Below are positions 25,460 to 34,034 of a DNA stretch of 64,000 nt, one piece after another. The stretch is taken from the NCBI GenBank assembly GCA_964463135.1, contig CAYXBA010000001.1, positions 1-64,000 on the forward strand, given 5' to 3'. Position 1 is the first letter of the stretch, and each line of letters starts with the position of its first letter. The DNA is from UBA6898 sp964463135. GTDB taxonomy: Bacteria; Nitrospirota; Thermodesulfovibrionia; Thermodesulfovibrionales; UBA6898. Below the pieces are notes generated by a model that did no database searches, was not told the origin of the DNA, and was given only the letters and a program-made list of their open reading frames with translations. Made by a program: the position numbers and the translations under genes.

Positions 25460-26506
25460 ATGAAGAGACTTTTGCTGTTCTACGATGGGACATGGAACAC
25501 TCCTGAGACCAGGACCAATGTCTGGAAACTCCGGTACGCTCTTAGCCGTCAGGCGACGGATGGCACAGCACAACTGAGCTGGTATGACGAAGGCGTGGGC
25601 ACTCACTGGTATGACAAGATCCGAGGCGGCGCCTTTGGGGCCGGGTTGTCGGAAAATGTCCGTCAGGGGTATGAATGGCTGGCAGAGAACTTCACTGAAG
25701 GCGACGAGATATTCCTGTTCGGATTCAGCCGGGGCGCCTTTACTGCCCGAAGCCTTGCCGGTCTTATCAGAAAGTGCGGCATTCTCTGCTGGCCGGACAA
25801 GCGTCTGGTCCAGGAGGCCTATGACCTCTATCGCAACGGGGAGATCAAACCTGACCACCCGACTGCAGCCGCTTTTCGTGACAAGTATTCTCTGAGGGCG
25901 CGCATCCGGTTCATCGGCGTATTCGATACGGTCGGCGCTCTCGGCATCCCGATGAGCGGTGTTGTGCATGGACGAGATAAATACCAGTTTCACGACACTC
26001 GCCTGAGCCGGATCGTGGACTCAGCATATCAGGCGCTTGCTATTGACGAACGACGGAAGGACTATGCCCCTGTCCTCTGGACCCGCAGCGAAGGCACACA
26101 GGCAGCCGGGATGGAGCGTGACTGGCTGAGCGGCAACAGGGACGTGGAGCAGAGGTGGTTTGTTGGTGCGCATGCCAATATCGGCGGTGGGTACAAGGAC
26201 GACACGCTCTGCAATCTTCCGCTCGAATGGCTCCAGAGCAAGGCAGAGGCAGCAGGCGTGAGCTTTGCCAAGAAATATGAGGCAGGAAAAGACGACTGCC
26301 TTGCAGAGGTCCGGGATTCATACAAGGAATTCATGTGGGGCATGTACAGCACGGTGAGTAAACCGCTTGAACGTCCGATCCTCAAAGACCCCGAGGCAAT
26401 TAACGAGACTGTTGATGATTCAGTCGAGAGACGCTGGCGCGAGCGCAATGACTATCGTCCCAAGAGCCTGACTCAGTGGGCAAAGGATAAAGGTTTGCCA
26501 ATATGA
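25460..26506 (+). CDS. DUF2235 alpha/beta hydrolase (Tle1-like)
   Basis: A 348-residue protein with the DUF2235 fold, a predicted alpha/beta hydrolase. Seen motifs: N-terminal FYDGTWNTPETRTN, nucleophile elbow GFSRG in FLFGFSRGAFTARSLAG near residues 91-107 and FDTVGALG. The catalytic Ser is therefore present. Family members include phospholipase effectors of type VI secretion (Tle1) and stand-alone enzymes; no secretion genes are nearby here. Its stop codon overlaps the next ATG as ATGA, so the following small gene is translationally coupled. Confidence 0.85.
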   Translation: MKRLLLFYDGTWNTPETRTNVWKLRYALSRQATDGTAQLSWYDEGVGTHWYDKIRGGAFGAGLSENVRQGYEWLAENFTEGDEIFLFGFSRGAFTARSLAGLIRKCGILCWPDKRLVQEAYDLYRNGEIKPDHPTAAAFRDKYSLRARIRFIGVFDTVGALGIPMSGVVHGRDKYQFHDTRLSRIVDSAYQALAIDERRKDYAPVLWTRSEGTQAAGMERDWLSGNRDVEQRWFVGAHANIGGGYKDDTLCNLPLEWLQSKAEAAGVSFAKKYEAGKDDCLAEVRDSYKEFMWGMYSTVSKPLERPILKDPEAINETVDDSVERRWRERNDYRPKSLTQWAKDKGLPI

Positions 26507-26790
26507 ACCATCCCGTCGTTGCCAATCTTTCTGCCCGGTCTGCGGGTTGTGTGCATGTCCTGGATTTTAAAAGATATCCAAAATGCAAATATCGCAGTTT
26601 TTGCTTGACCGGACCGCTTTTTGCCTCTACACTTATCAAAAAACCGTATGCCATCAATTTGGTTGTTCCTCCCATTCCGTGTTGCGTGCCATGTCCCAAT
26701 TGCGGTAAATTTGTTGCGAGAGGTAAATTGAATACTCATTTAAAAGACTGCAAAAAATATTTGGACAATGATAAGACAAAAAATGCTTAA
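26503..26790 (+). CDS. Small zinc-binding-like protein (hypothetical)
   Basis: A 95-residue ORF that overlaps the DUF2235 stop codon by four bases (ATGA). The C-terminal half has a zinc-finger-like arrangement CPNCGKF...KLNTHLKDC (C, C, H, C). Another Cys pair lies just before (CCVPC) and one in YPKCKYRSFC. The N-terminal half has no recognisable domain. The codon use is AT-richer than in the core genome. Coupling to DUF2235 suggests a partner, but I do not know the function. Confidence 0.65.
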   Translation: MNHPVVANLSARSAGCVHVLDFKRYPKCKYRSFCLTGPLFASTLIKKPYAINLVVPPIPCCVPCPNCGKFVARGKLNTHLKDCKKYLDNDKTKNA

Positions 26791-26885
26791 CACTTCAATG
26801 CGACTGGCATTAAACGTGGCACGTTGTTAAGACAAAATAATGATATTAATAAACTCGTCTAAACTTGAACATAAAATTGCTCAAA

Positions 26886-27173
26886 ATGCCTTGTCTTCAT
26901 GGCATTATTGGCGGCACCATATTAGCCGGACTTATTGCCTTGCCGATTGGATTATATTTAGGATTTCTTTTAGGAGCACCCATCACCGTTGCATTATTCA
27001 GAACCGATTATTCATCATCACCAATAGGTTTTACGTTGGGCTCAGGAGTGGCGACACTATTTGTTACGACCACAGTGGTATTGCTAATCAGTTCATGTGG
27101 TACTTTTATCGGGCATGTCGTTCAGGCGCTTGTCAGGGTTGCAATAAAGCTAATACATAGAACTGCCATATGA
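26886..27173 (+). CDS. Small membrane protein (hypothetical)
   Basis: About 95 residues with two or three hydrophobic segments (GGTILAGLIALPIGLYLGFL, GFTLGSGVATLFVTTTVVLLI and FIGHVVQALV). The first ATG is at 26886; a TTG at 26865 is also possible. It lies in an AT-rich stretch after the DUF2235 pair. I recognise no family. It could be an accessory or immunity-type membrane protein for the upstream hydrolase, but that is only an inference from position. Confidence 0.55.
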   Translation: MPCLHGIIGGTILAGLIALPIGLYLGFLLGAPITVALFRTDYSSSPIGFTLGSGVATLFVTTTVVLLISSCGTFIGHVVQALVRVAIKLIHRTAI

Positions 27174-27404
27174 AAAAAGGCAGACTAACACAACCTTCAA
27201 CCAGCGGCGGAATAAGCGGCCGACATTTTTCATTGCTGGTTGCCCCGGCGGAAACGATAAACTCGGCTAGGCCGTATAACAAATCTAACGCTTTCTTGCT
27301 CAGTCCAACACCGGGATGATAGTCGGCTTGCTGTCTGCATTTGCGCCATAACCCGGCGGGAATCCGTGATATAATAGAACAAATCCGAAAGGTAGGGGGA
27401 AGCA

Positions 27405-27632
27405 ATGATAAAGACCAAGGAACTCTTCGATGAAGCAATTTCGCTACCTTTAGAAATAAGAACGAAGCTTGTGGAGAAACTTCTGAGCAGCTTGAATCCA
27501 TCACAGAAAGAAATTGACAAGTTATGGGGAAAGGAAGCTGAAAGGAGGGTAGAAGAAATAAAAAGCGGAAAGGTTAAGACAATTCCCGGAGAACGAGTAT
27601 TCAAGAAACTTCGAGACAGATGCAGTTCTTGA
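27405..27632 (+). CDS. Addiction-module antitoxin (RelB/ParD-like)
   Basis: A 75-residue protein of the addiction-module component family. It begins with the typical amphipathic helix ELFDEAISLPLEIRTKLVEKLL and has a Lys/Glu-rich middle. Such proteins neutralise the RelE/ParE toxin encoded downstream and often repress their own promoter. It overlaps the toxin gene by 13 bases, the standard arrangement. A GGTAGGGGGA-type site precedes the ATG. Confidence 0.9.
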   Translation: MIKTKELFDEAISLPLEIRTKLVEKLLSSLNPSQKEIDKLWGKEAERRVEEIKSGKVKTIPGERVFKKLRDRCSS

Positions 27633-27928
27633 AATATTCTTTCCATCCTTCCGCAGAAAAAGAGCTGAACGATGCTGTTGATTTCTACAACGCAGTTCAG
27701 AAAGGGCTCGGGCTGGAATTTGCAAAAGAAATCCATCATACCATCCAAAATATCCTATCATTCCCAAATTCATGGATGCCGCTTTCAGCGCACACCAGAA
27801 GATGTCTGGCCAACCGTTTTCCCTATGGGGTTATTTACCAGGCGACTTCCGAAGAAATATATATCATAGCGGTGATGCAGCTAAGCAGAGAGCCTGGATA
27901 TTGGAAAGAGAGAAAGAAGAAAGTCTAG
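27620..27928 (+). CDS. RelE/ParE family toxin
   Basis: A 102-residue toxin of the RelE/ParE superfamily: helical start with SFHPSAEKELNDAVDFYNAV, then the C-terminal sheet RFPYGVIYQATSEEIYIIAVMQLSREPGYW. The RFPYGV strand is characteristic. It most likely acts on ribosome-bound mRNA (RelE-type) or gyrase (ParE-type); the sequence alone does not decide. Its 3' end overlaps the stop of the convergent yhcH-type gene by four bases. Confidence 0.9.
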   Translation: MQFLKYSFHPSAEKELNDAVDFYNAVQKGLGLEFAKEIHHTIQNILSFPNSWMPLSAHTRRCLANRFPYGVIYQATSEEIYIIAVMQLSREPGYWKERKKKV

Positions 27929-28389
27929 AAGACATCTACCGGGATCTTGAAGACCACCTTTTTCACCGGTTCCCTATTTTCAGAGCAGGAGATCTGCGGC
28001 ATGTGTGCGTCCTGCGGAAAGAATATGACGAAATTGGCAGTGTCCATTGAAATGAAATCAGCAGTGCCTTCCACCTTGCCCAGATCCTTTTCTTCCTGAT
28101 ATCCCATATCCGTGCAATGGTCCTTATGGGCAATGCCGATCTTTTCCCTGCCCGCTAGCATGATCTGGATATCGATGAATTTCCGGTGATACTCCAGAAA
28201 CCCTTCGTCCTCGGGTTTTGATTCATACTCGCTGATCGAGGCGAACGCTCCGCTGCTGTTGATGTCGTATTTCCCCGATGCCAGGGTAGTCATGTCGGCC
28301 TCGTGTGCTTTCAGGAAGGCGAGGGCGTCAGAAAACTGCGGATGGAGGCATAGGTATTTGCTGAAATTATTCAGGGTGTCGTAGATCAT
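27925..28389 (-). CDS. YhcH/YjgK/YiaL family protein (DUF386)
   Basis: A 154-residue member of the DUF386 family, small beta-barrel cupin-like proteins often linked to sialic acid or sugar metabolism. Conserved elements present: YDINSSGAFASISEY, EYHRKFIDIQIMLAG, GREKIGIAH and FFPQDAHMP with metal-binding type His and Glu residues. The substrate is not inferable; neighbours give no sugar-pathway clue. Confidence 0.9.
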   Translation of the reverse strand: MIYDTLNNFSKYLCLHPQFSDALAFLKAHEADMTTLASGKYDINSSGAFASISEYESKPEDEGFLEYHRKFIDIQIMLAGREKIGIAHKDHCTDMGYQEEKDLGKVEGTADFISMDTANFVIFFPQDAHMPQISCSENREPVKKVVFKIPVDVF

Positions 28390-28418
28390 CGAACTTTTTC
28401 TCCTTGCCTGCAGAAGCG

Positions 28419-30287
28419 CTAAAAGAGCATGGTGACTTCAAAGGTGCCCTCGATATTCTTCATGCTGACATTCGGCGAGTTCTGGGCCAGCTTTTTCATC
28501 TTCACGTTCTCATCAAGTATCTCTGCAGTAAAGCCCCTGATGCCTTTTGTCCGGGCATACTCTGCCATCCGGTTCTGCAGGAGCGTGCCGAGCCCGACGC
28601 CCTGCCACTCAGGAAGGATCATGTAAGCCACTTCCGCCAGGTTGGTGGTGGGGTTCAGGAAATAACAGGAACTTCCGATGATCGTATCATGTTCGCGCTC
28701 ACCGACCGCAGCCACAAAGGCCATCTCGGTCTCGTAATCTACGTTGCAGAGGTGCTCTGCAGCGTCCACGGATAGCGCCTTGAGGTACGAGAAGAACCGT
28801 GTGTACACATCCCGTTCGCTCATGTTGTAAAAGATGTTCTGCAGGCCCCTGACATCACTCGCCTTTGCCGGTCTCAGCAGGACTGCGGCCCCGCTCTTTA
28901 CCGTTACCTCTCTCTCTTCCTCGACCGGGTACGCGCCCAGGCTCTTGAGTTTTTGGTCAGGACGGATATGGCCGAGCCTTTTCGCCTCTTCCAGAAGCCA
29001 TGGCCGGAACTTGGGATGTGCGATCTCGATAAGCGCCAGAGCCCGTTCCCGGATCGTCTTGCCGAAGAGATAGGCCATGCCGTATTCGGTAATAACATAA
29101 TGAATGTCAGAACGGGGGATGGTGATCCCTTCGCCTTCGAGGAGCTGTGGCCGTATCCGCGAGGTCTCTTCGTCCTCTGTGGTGGACGGCACGCATACGA
29201 TAGGCTTGCCTCCGGGTGTCTGGGCAACGCTGCGGATGAAGTCCGGCTGGGTCGAGACGCCGCTGTAGAATTCTCCCTGGAACTGGTCTGAACATACCTG
29301 GCCGGAAAGGTCGACCGCAAAGGCCTGCGTGACCGACACCATGTTGCTGTTCTTCGCGATGACTGCAGGGTCGCAGATATAGTCAAGCGGATGGAACGAG
29401 AACATCGGGTTCCGGTCGATCAGGTCGTACAGTCTCCGCGTTCCCATGCAGTAGCTGGCCACGATCTTTCCCTTATGGAGCGTCTTTCTCTTCCCGGTCA
29501 GCACACCCTTTTCGATCAGGTCAACGATCGGTTCGGTTATGACGTCAGAATGGATGCCGATATCTTTTCTGGTCGTGAGATACTTGAGCAGTTCGTTCGG
29601 TATCCTGCCGAGGCCGATCTGGAGGGTCGAGCCGTCCTCGATCAGCCGGGAGACAAAACGGGCAATGGATTCGGCCACCGGGTGGAAAGGCATATGACTG
29701 TACTCGGTCACCGGTGTCTCGACCATGACAAGGGTATCGATCTCGTCAACGGAAAGAAACGTATCGCCGAGCGTCCTCGGCATGTTCGGATTGATCTCTG
29801 CAATGACATGCCTGGCCTTATGGACCGCCATGCGGGTGATATCGACAGACACGCCGAGGCTCACAAAACCGTGCTCATCAGGCATCGAGACCTGGATGAG
29901 TGCGAGATCAAACGCTATCCGGCCGTTCTCGATCAGCTGCGGAACCCGGGAGATGGATATGGGGATATAGTCAGCACTGCCGTTCTTCATTGCTTCGCGC
30001 GTATCGCTCCCGACAAAGAACGAGGTATGCCTGAAGCGCGATGAGGGTACACCGTCAGTATGCTGCATTGCCCCTGTTGTCAGAAAATGGATAAGCTGCA
30101 CATCGGAAAGGTCCCTCTTGCTATCCTCCAGGGACTGGATAAGGCTGACCGGGGTGGCGCAGGCTGTACCGACAAATATCCGGTCTCCGGACCGGACGAC
30201 AGAGAGGGCCTCTGCTGCGGTCTTGGTCTTGGCGGCATAGCGGGAGAGGTCGTCACAGCTCATGGATTCGAGGCAATAATCAGGCAT
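28419..30287 (-). CDS. Acetyl-CoA hydrolase/transferase fused to a GNAT domain
   Basis: A 622-residue two-domain protein. The first 430 residues are an acetyl-CoA hydrolase/CoA-transferase (family of 4-hydroxybutyrate and propionate CoA-transferases), with the catalytic Glu in ITEYGMAYLFG. The last 150 residues are a GNAT acetyltransferase fold (LRPAKASDVRGLQNIFYN to YMILPEWQGVGLGTLLQNR, with the acetyl-CoA loop QGVGLG). This fusion recurs in anaerobic bacteria; the GNAT domain may acetylate the partner domain or another protein. A GGAAAG site precedes ATG. Direction is opposite to the following heptose kinase. Confidence 0.9.
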   Translation of the reverse strand: MPDYCLESMSCDDLSRYAAKTKTAAEALSVVRSGDRIFVGTACATPVSLIQSLEDSKRDLSDVQLIHFLTTGAMQHTDGVPSSRFRHTSFFVGSDTREAMKNGSADYIPISISRVPQLIENGRIAFDLALIQVSMPDEHGFVSLGVSVDITRMAVHKARHVIAEINPNMPRTLGDTFLSVDEIDTLVMVETPVTEYSHMPFHPVAESIARFVSRLIEDGSTLQIGLGRIPNELLKYLTTRKDIGIHSDVITEPIVDLIEKGVLTGKRKTLHKGKIVASYCMGTRRLYDLIDRNPMFSFHPLDYICDPAVIAKNSNMVSVTQAFAVDLSGQVCSDQFQGEFYSGVSTQPDFIRSVAQTPGGKPIVCVPSTTEDEETSRIRPQLLEGEGITIPRSDIHYVITEYGMAYLFGKTIRERALALIEIAHPKFRPWLLEEAKRLGHIRPDQKLKSLGAYPVEEEREVTVKSGAAVLLRPAKASDVRGLQNIFYNMSERDVYTRFFSYLKALSVDAAEHLCNVDYETEMAFVAAVGEREHDTIIGSSCYFLNPTTNLAEVAYMILPEWQGVGLGTLLQNRMAEYARTKGIRGFTAEILDENVKMKKLAQNSPNVSMKNIEGTFEVTMLF

Positions 30288-30415
30288 AGAAGAGCTTTCC
30301 TTTCATGTTCAATTCAACGGACAATATCCTATGCGTCATGCGATTGTCAGGTGCCATTTCTGACAGCCCGGGCCAAGTTCTTTTTTCCCTTGCCTGTGAG
30401 GTATGATATTACATC

Positions 30416-31375
30416 ATGGATTATCAGAAAATCATCAAGAAATTCAAAAACAGAAAGATCCTGGTCATCGGCGATATCATCCTCGACCACTATATATGGG
30501 GAAAGGTGAACAGGATATCGCCTGAGGCCCCGGTGCCGGTCGTTGAGGTGACCCGCGAGAATTTTCTGCTGGGCGGGGCAGCGAATGTTGCGAACAATAT
30601 CGTCTCGCTGGGCGCGCATGCCGCGGTGATCGGCATGAACGGCGAGGACATGGCAGGTGAGGCGCTGAAGGGCATCCTGCTGCAGAAGGGCGTTGACTGC
30701 AGCGGTCTTTTCACCGAGAACAGGCCGACAACGGTCAAGACACGTGTCATTGCCCATAACCAGCAGGTGGTCAGGTTCGACCGTGAGGACAGCAAGTATG
30801 CTGACGGCAGGATCTTAAGGGGCATCCTTTCCCATATCAACGGCATAATCACTGACTTTGACGCAGTGATCATATCGGACTATAAGAAGGGCATGATCAC
30901 GGCAGACCTGATCAAGGGCATTCTGAAAAAGACAAAACCGAAGCATATCTTCGTGGCGGTCGATCCGAAGGTCGGCCACTTCGATTTTTACAAGGGTGTA
31001 TCGCTCATCACGCCGAACCTTATGGAGGCCGAACTCGGCTCCGGTGTCGAGATCAGGGACGACCTGTCCCTGAACAAGGCGGGGCAGAAACTCCTGCGGA
31101 AGCTGTCGCTCCAGGCAGCGCTTATTACGCGGGGCGAACAGGGCATGAGCCTTTTCGAAAAGCAGCGTGTTACCCATATCCCGACAGTGGCACGGAAGGT
31201 CTATGACGTTACCGGCGCAGGTGACACGGTCATCTCCGCGTTCACGCTTGCCTCTGCCTCAGGCGCAGGCATGGCAGATGCCGCGATCATCGCGAACCAT
31301 GCGGCAGGCATTGTGGTCGGCGAGGTCGGGACCGCGGTCGCCACACCTGAACAGCTCCTGCAATCCTTCGAGTAA
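30416..31375 (+). CDS. D-glycero-beta-D-manno-heptose-7-phosphate kinase (RfaE/HldE N-terminal type)
   Basis: A 319-residue PfkB-type sugar kinase matching the first domain of HldE (RfaE1): KILVIGDIILDHYIWGKVNRISPEAPVPVVEV at the N terminus, a GGAANVANNI substrate block, and the anion-hole motif TGAGDTVISAF near the end. It makes heptose 1,7-bisphosphate for LPS inner-core heptose. The nucleotidyltransferase domain is absent from this protein and from the window, so it must be encoded elsewhere. Its stop overlaps the next gene's start (TAATG). Confidence 0.92.
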   Translation: MDYQKIIKKFKNRKILVIGDIILDHYIWGKVNRISPEAPVPVVEVTRENFLLGGAANVANNIVSLGAHAAVIGMNGEDMAGEALKGILLQKGVDCSGLFTENRPTTVKTRVIAHNQQVVRFDREDSKYADGRILRGILSHINGIITDFDAVIISDYKKGMITADLIKGILKKTKPKHIFVAVDPKVGHFDFYKGVSLITPNLMEAELGSGVEIRDDLSLNKAGQKLLRKLSLQAALITRGEQGMSLFEKQRVTHIPTVARKVYDVTGAGDTVISAFTLASASGAGMADAAIIANHAAGIVVGEVGTAVATPEQLLQSFE

Positions 31376-32457
31376 TGTTTTTGGCTGCTGACACTTCACG
31401 CCTCACGCCTCACGCTTCACGACCCATCAAAGCCATTGCCCTGTACTCAGGCGGCCTTGACAGCACGCTTGCTATTCTTGCGGTGATGAAGCAGGGGATC
31501 GAGGTGAAGGCTGTCACGTTCCTGAACCATTTTGGCTGCGACATTACGGACAAGTCCTCCTGTTCAAAGAACCCTTTTGCTGCAGCGCAGCAGTTCGGGT
31601 TTGAGGTGAAGCTCTGCCATCTTTCTGACAAGTTCATCAATATTGTAAAAAACCCGAAGTTCGGCCACGGCAAGAACATGAACCCCTGCATGGACTGCAG
31701 GATACTGATGCTCAGGGAAGCGAAAGAGTTCATGGATATGGTCGGAGCGGACTTTATCATCACCGGCGAGGTGATCGGCCAGCGGCCGATGAGCCAGCGC
31801 AGGGACGCCCTTGATATCATCGACCGGGAGACTGGACTGCGCGGTCTCATCCTCCGGCCGCTCAGCGCAAAACTGATGAAGCCGACGATACCGGAACAGA
31901 AGGGCCTGGTGGACCGTGAACTGCTCTACAACTTCGGAGGACGGACCAGAAAGCCCCAGATGGCGCTTGCTGCAGAGTTCGGCCTGACCGATTACCCGCT
32001 GCCCGCAAGCGGCTGCCTCCTGACAGAGCCGAACTATTCCTATCGGTTGAGTGAGTCACTTGCCTATGACAAGGACCCTTCACTTGACGACCTGAACCTG
32101 CTCCGCGTAGGCAGGCATTTCAGGCTGTCCCATACCTGCAAGGTCATTGTCGGAAGGGATGAAGGGGAGAACAATGCCATGCTTGTGATCCTTGGAGACA
32201 ATGGCACGTTCCTGCGGGTCGAAGACCATGCCAGCCCGATAGCGGTGATCAGGGGTGATGCAGATGAGGAGATGACCAGGATCGCTGCTTCTCTGTGTGC
32301 GCGCTATTCAGACGGGAAGCATCTTCCTGAGCTTAAGGTGAAGATATGGAAGGGCGACGATGTCCGCTATCTCACAGTTCCGCCTGCTGATCAGGCCCTG
32401 ATAGATCAATACAAGATAGAACGCAAGGACAAGAGCAAGGTGAAGCAGAAGGTTTAA
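31375..32457 (+). CDS. PP-loop ATP-pyrophosphatase, ThiI/MnmA-like
   Basis: A 360-residue adenylating enzyme of the PP-loop superfamily, with the signature SGGLDS in LYSGGLDSTLAIL near residue 25, a Cys-rich NPCMDCR motif near 103-109, and a further conserved GEVIGQRPMSQRRDAL. Resembles tRNA thiouridylase families and is often annotated so; the C-terminal third has a separate domain (LPELKVKIWKGDDVRY). Substrate tRNA is not proven. The first 18 residues (FLAADTSRLTPHASRPI) are encoded by a heptamer repeat and are not conserved-looking. Coupled to the heptose kinase by a TAATG overlap. Confidence 0.8.
   Translation: MFLAADTSRLTPHASRPIKAIALYSGGLDSTLAILAVMKQGIEVKAVTFLNHFGCDITDKSSCSKNPFAAAQQFGFEVKLCHLSDKFINIVKNPKFGHGKNMNPCMDCRILMLREAKEFMDMVGADFIITGEVIGQRPMSQRRDALDIIDRETGLRGLILRPLSAKLMKPTIPEQKGLVDRELLYNFGGRTRKPQMALAAEFGLTDYPLPASGCLLTEPNYSYRLSESLAYDKDPSLDDLNLLRVGRHFRLSHTCKVIVGRDEGENNAMLVILGDNGTFLRVEDHASPIAVIRGDADEEMTRIAASLCARYSDGKHLPELKVKIWKGDDVRYLTVPPADQALIDQYKIERKDKSKVKQKV
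31391..31424. repeat. Heptamer repeat array inside a 5' coding end
   Basis: Tandem degenerate heptamers TCACGCC, TCACGCC, TCACGCT, TCACGAC lie right after the start codon of the PP-loop gene. They match the heptamer family found at 34035-34165 and 58365-58393, and here are translated in frame. Confidence 0.75.
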
Positions 32458-32478
32458 GTCAGGACCAGGGAGGCAAGC

Positions 32479-33129
32479 ATGAAAGTAATAGCCATAAATG
32501 GCAGTCCGCGGAAGAAATGGAACACGGCAACCCTCTTGCAGAAGGCCCTTGAGGGCGCTGCCTCAAGAGGTGCAGAAACAGAACTTATCCACCTGTATGA
32601 CCTGAACTATAAGGGATGCATAAGCTGCTTTGCCTGTAAGACCAAAGGCGGCAAGAGCTATGGCAAGTGTGCTGTTCAGGATGACCTGACACCCCTGTTC
32701 AGCAGGATCGAGATGTCCGATGCCATCATCCTCGGTTCCCCAATATACTATGGCACGGTATCAGGGGAGATGAAATCATTTATGGAACGGCTGCTCTTTC
32801 CCTATACGGAATATACCGTTAATTATTCATCCGTTTTCCCGAGGAAGATCAGGGCAGGCTTCATCTACACGATGAATGTCCCGGAAGACCTGATGCTAGA
32901 GATCGGATACGCCCAGCAATTCAAACTGCATCAGGCGACACTGCAGAGGATACTGGGAGCTTCCGAGTATATCTGCAGCACTGATACCTGTCAGTTTGAT
33001 GATTATGCAAAATACGTATCAAGCCGTTTTGATCCTGAGAAGAAACTGCAGAGGCATAAGGAAATATTTCCGCAGGATTGTGAAAAAGCCTTTGCGATGG
33101 GAGCGCGGGTCACCGAAGCCGTGGTGTAG
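32479..33129 (+). CDS. NADPH-dependent FMN reductase / iron-sulfur flavoprotein
   Basis: A 216-residue flavodoxin-fold reductase. FMN-binding motifs are INGSPRKKWNTATL near the N terminus and SPIYYGTVSGEMKSFMERL in the middle. A Cys cluster (KGCISCFACK...GKC) around residues 45-65 may carry an Fe-S cluster as in Isf-type flavoproteins of anaerobes. Likely an electron-transfer or oxygen-detoxifying protein. It lies 21 bases after the PP-loop gene and may be cotranscribed. Confidence 0.88.
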   Translation: MKVIAINGSPRKKWNTATLLQKALEGAASRGAETELIHLYDLNYKGCISCFACKTKGGKSYGKCAVQDDLTPLFSRIEMSDAIILGSPIYYGTVSGEMKSFMERLLFPYTEYTVNYSSVFPRKIRAGFIYTMNVPEDLMLEIGYAQQFKLHQATLQRILGASEYICSTDTCQFDDYAKYVSSRFDPEKKLQRHKEIFPQDCEKAFAMGARVTEAVV

Positions 33130-33169
33130 TTGCGTTGATCTGTCTTATCCGCAAGAAAGGGAAAAACTC

Positions 33170-34024
33170 TTATATTCTTATCGGGACGTTGCGTTCTTTG
33201 AGGTATTCTTTTGCTTCGCGCACCGAGTATTCCCTGAAGTGAAAGATCGAGGCTGCGAGCGCTGCATCTGCCTTCCCTGCAGTAAGCCCCTCGTAAATAT
33301 GTTCGAGGTTGCCGACGCCGCCTGAGGCGATGACCGGAATGCTGACCGCCTCGGAGATGGTCCTTGTCAGTTCGATATCGTAACCGTCCTTGGTGCCGTC
33401 CTTGTCCATGGAGGTGAGCATGAACTCTCCAGCGCCGAACTCTTCCATCTTCTTTGCCCATTTCACGGCATTGATCAGTTTCATCTGACGGCCGCCATGG
33501 GTCGAGATCGCCCAGGTGAGCTTTGACCCCTCTTTGGCGTGAGCGTCCATGTCGAGGATAACATCCTGCAGCGATGCATCAGAAAACCAGCCCTCGCCGT
33601 CCGCCTTGTCCATATTATCAGCGATCCTTTTTGCGTCGATCGCAACAACAATGCACTGGCTGCCGAACTTCTCTGCAGCGCGGCTGATGAAATGCGGGTC
33701 CTTCACTGCGGTCGTATTGATCGAGACTTTGTCGCAGCCTGAGTTGAGCAGGTTGCGTATGTCTTCAAGCGTCTTGATGCCGCCGCCGACCGTCAGGGGC
33801 ATGAATACGTCCTCAGCGGTCTTCTCGACAATATCGAGGATGATCTTTCTTTTTTCGTGGGAAGCGGTTATGTCGAGGAAGATGAGTTCGTCAGCGCCCT
33901 GTTCGTCATAGAACTTTGCGTTTTCGACCGGGTCGCCGGCATCGCGGAGATTGACGAAGCTCACGCCTTTTACCACGCGGCCGTCCTTGACATCAAGACA
34001 GGGGATTATGCGCTTAGCTAACAT
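33170..34024 (-). CDS. hisF: Imidazole glycerol phosphate synthase, cyclase subunit
   Basis: A 284-residue TIM barrel that closes imidazole glycerol phosphate with HisH-derived ammonia in histidine synthesis. The catalytic Asp11 and Asp130 are both present (IPCLDVKDG and VVAIDAKRI), and so are the phosphate-site loops VGGGI and SGGVGN. Between residue 134 and 176 there is an extra segment of about 28 residues compared with typical HisF of about 253 residues. The longer ORF to 34108 reads through heptamer repeats (LFTLHTSHFTLYDSRF-like) and is rejected; ATG 34024 starts MLAKRIIPCLD. Confidence 0.95.
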   Translation of the reverse strand: MLAKRIIPCLDVKDGRVVKGVSFVNLRDAGDPVENAKFYDEQGADELIFLDITASHEKRKIILDIVEKTAEDVFMPLTVGGGIKTLEDIRNLLNSGCDKVSINTTAVKDPHFISRAAEKFGSQCIVVAIDAKRIADNMDKADGEGWFSDASLQDVILDMDAHAKEGSKLTWAISTHGGRQMKLINAVKWAKKMEEFGAGEFMLTSMDKDGTKDGYDIELTRTISEAVSIPVIASGGVGNLEHIYEGLTAGKADAALAASIFHFREYSVREAKEYLKERNVPIRI

Positions 34025-34034
34025 GGGAAGGTCC

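Noticed and set aside
25460..26506. DUF2235 as a type VI secretion effector locus
   Set aside because: No VgrG, Hcp or PAAR gene is near, so only the family resemblance supports it.
26785..26832. An attC-like element (GCTTAAC ... GTTAAG) after the zinc-ribbon gene, suggesting an integron cassette
   Set aside because: Only 48 bases long, the right arm does not fit GTTRRRY, and no integrase is in the window.
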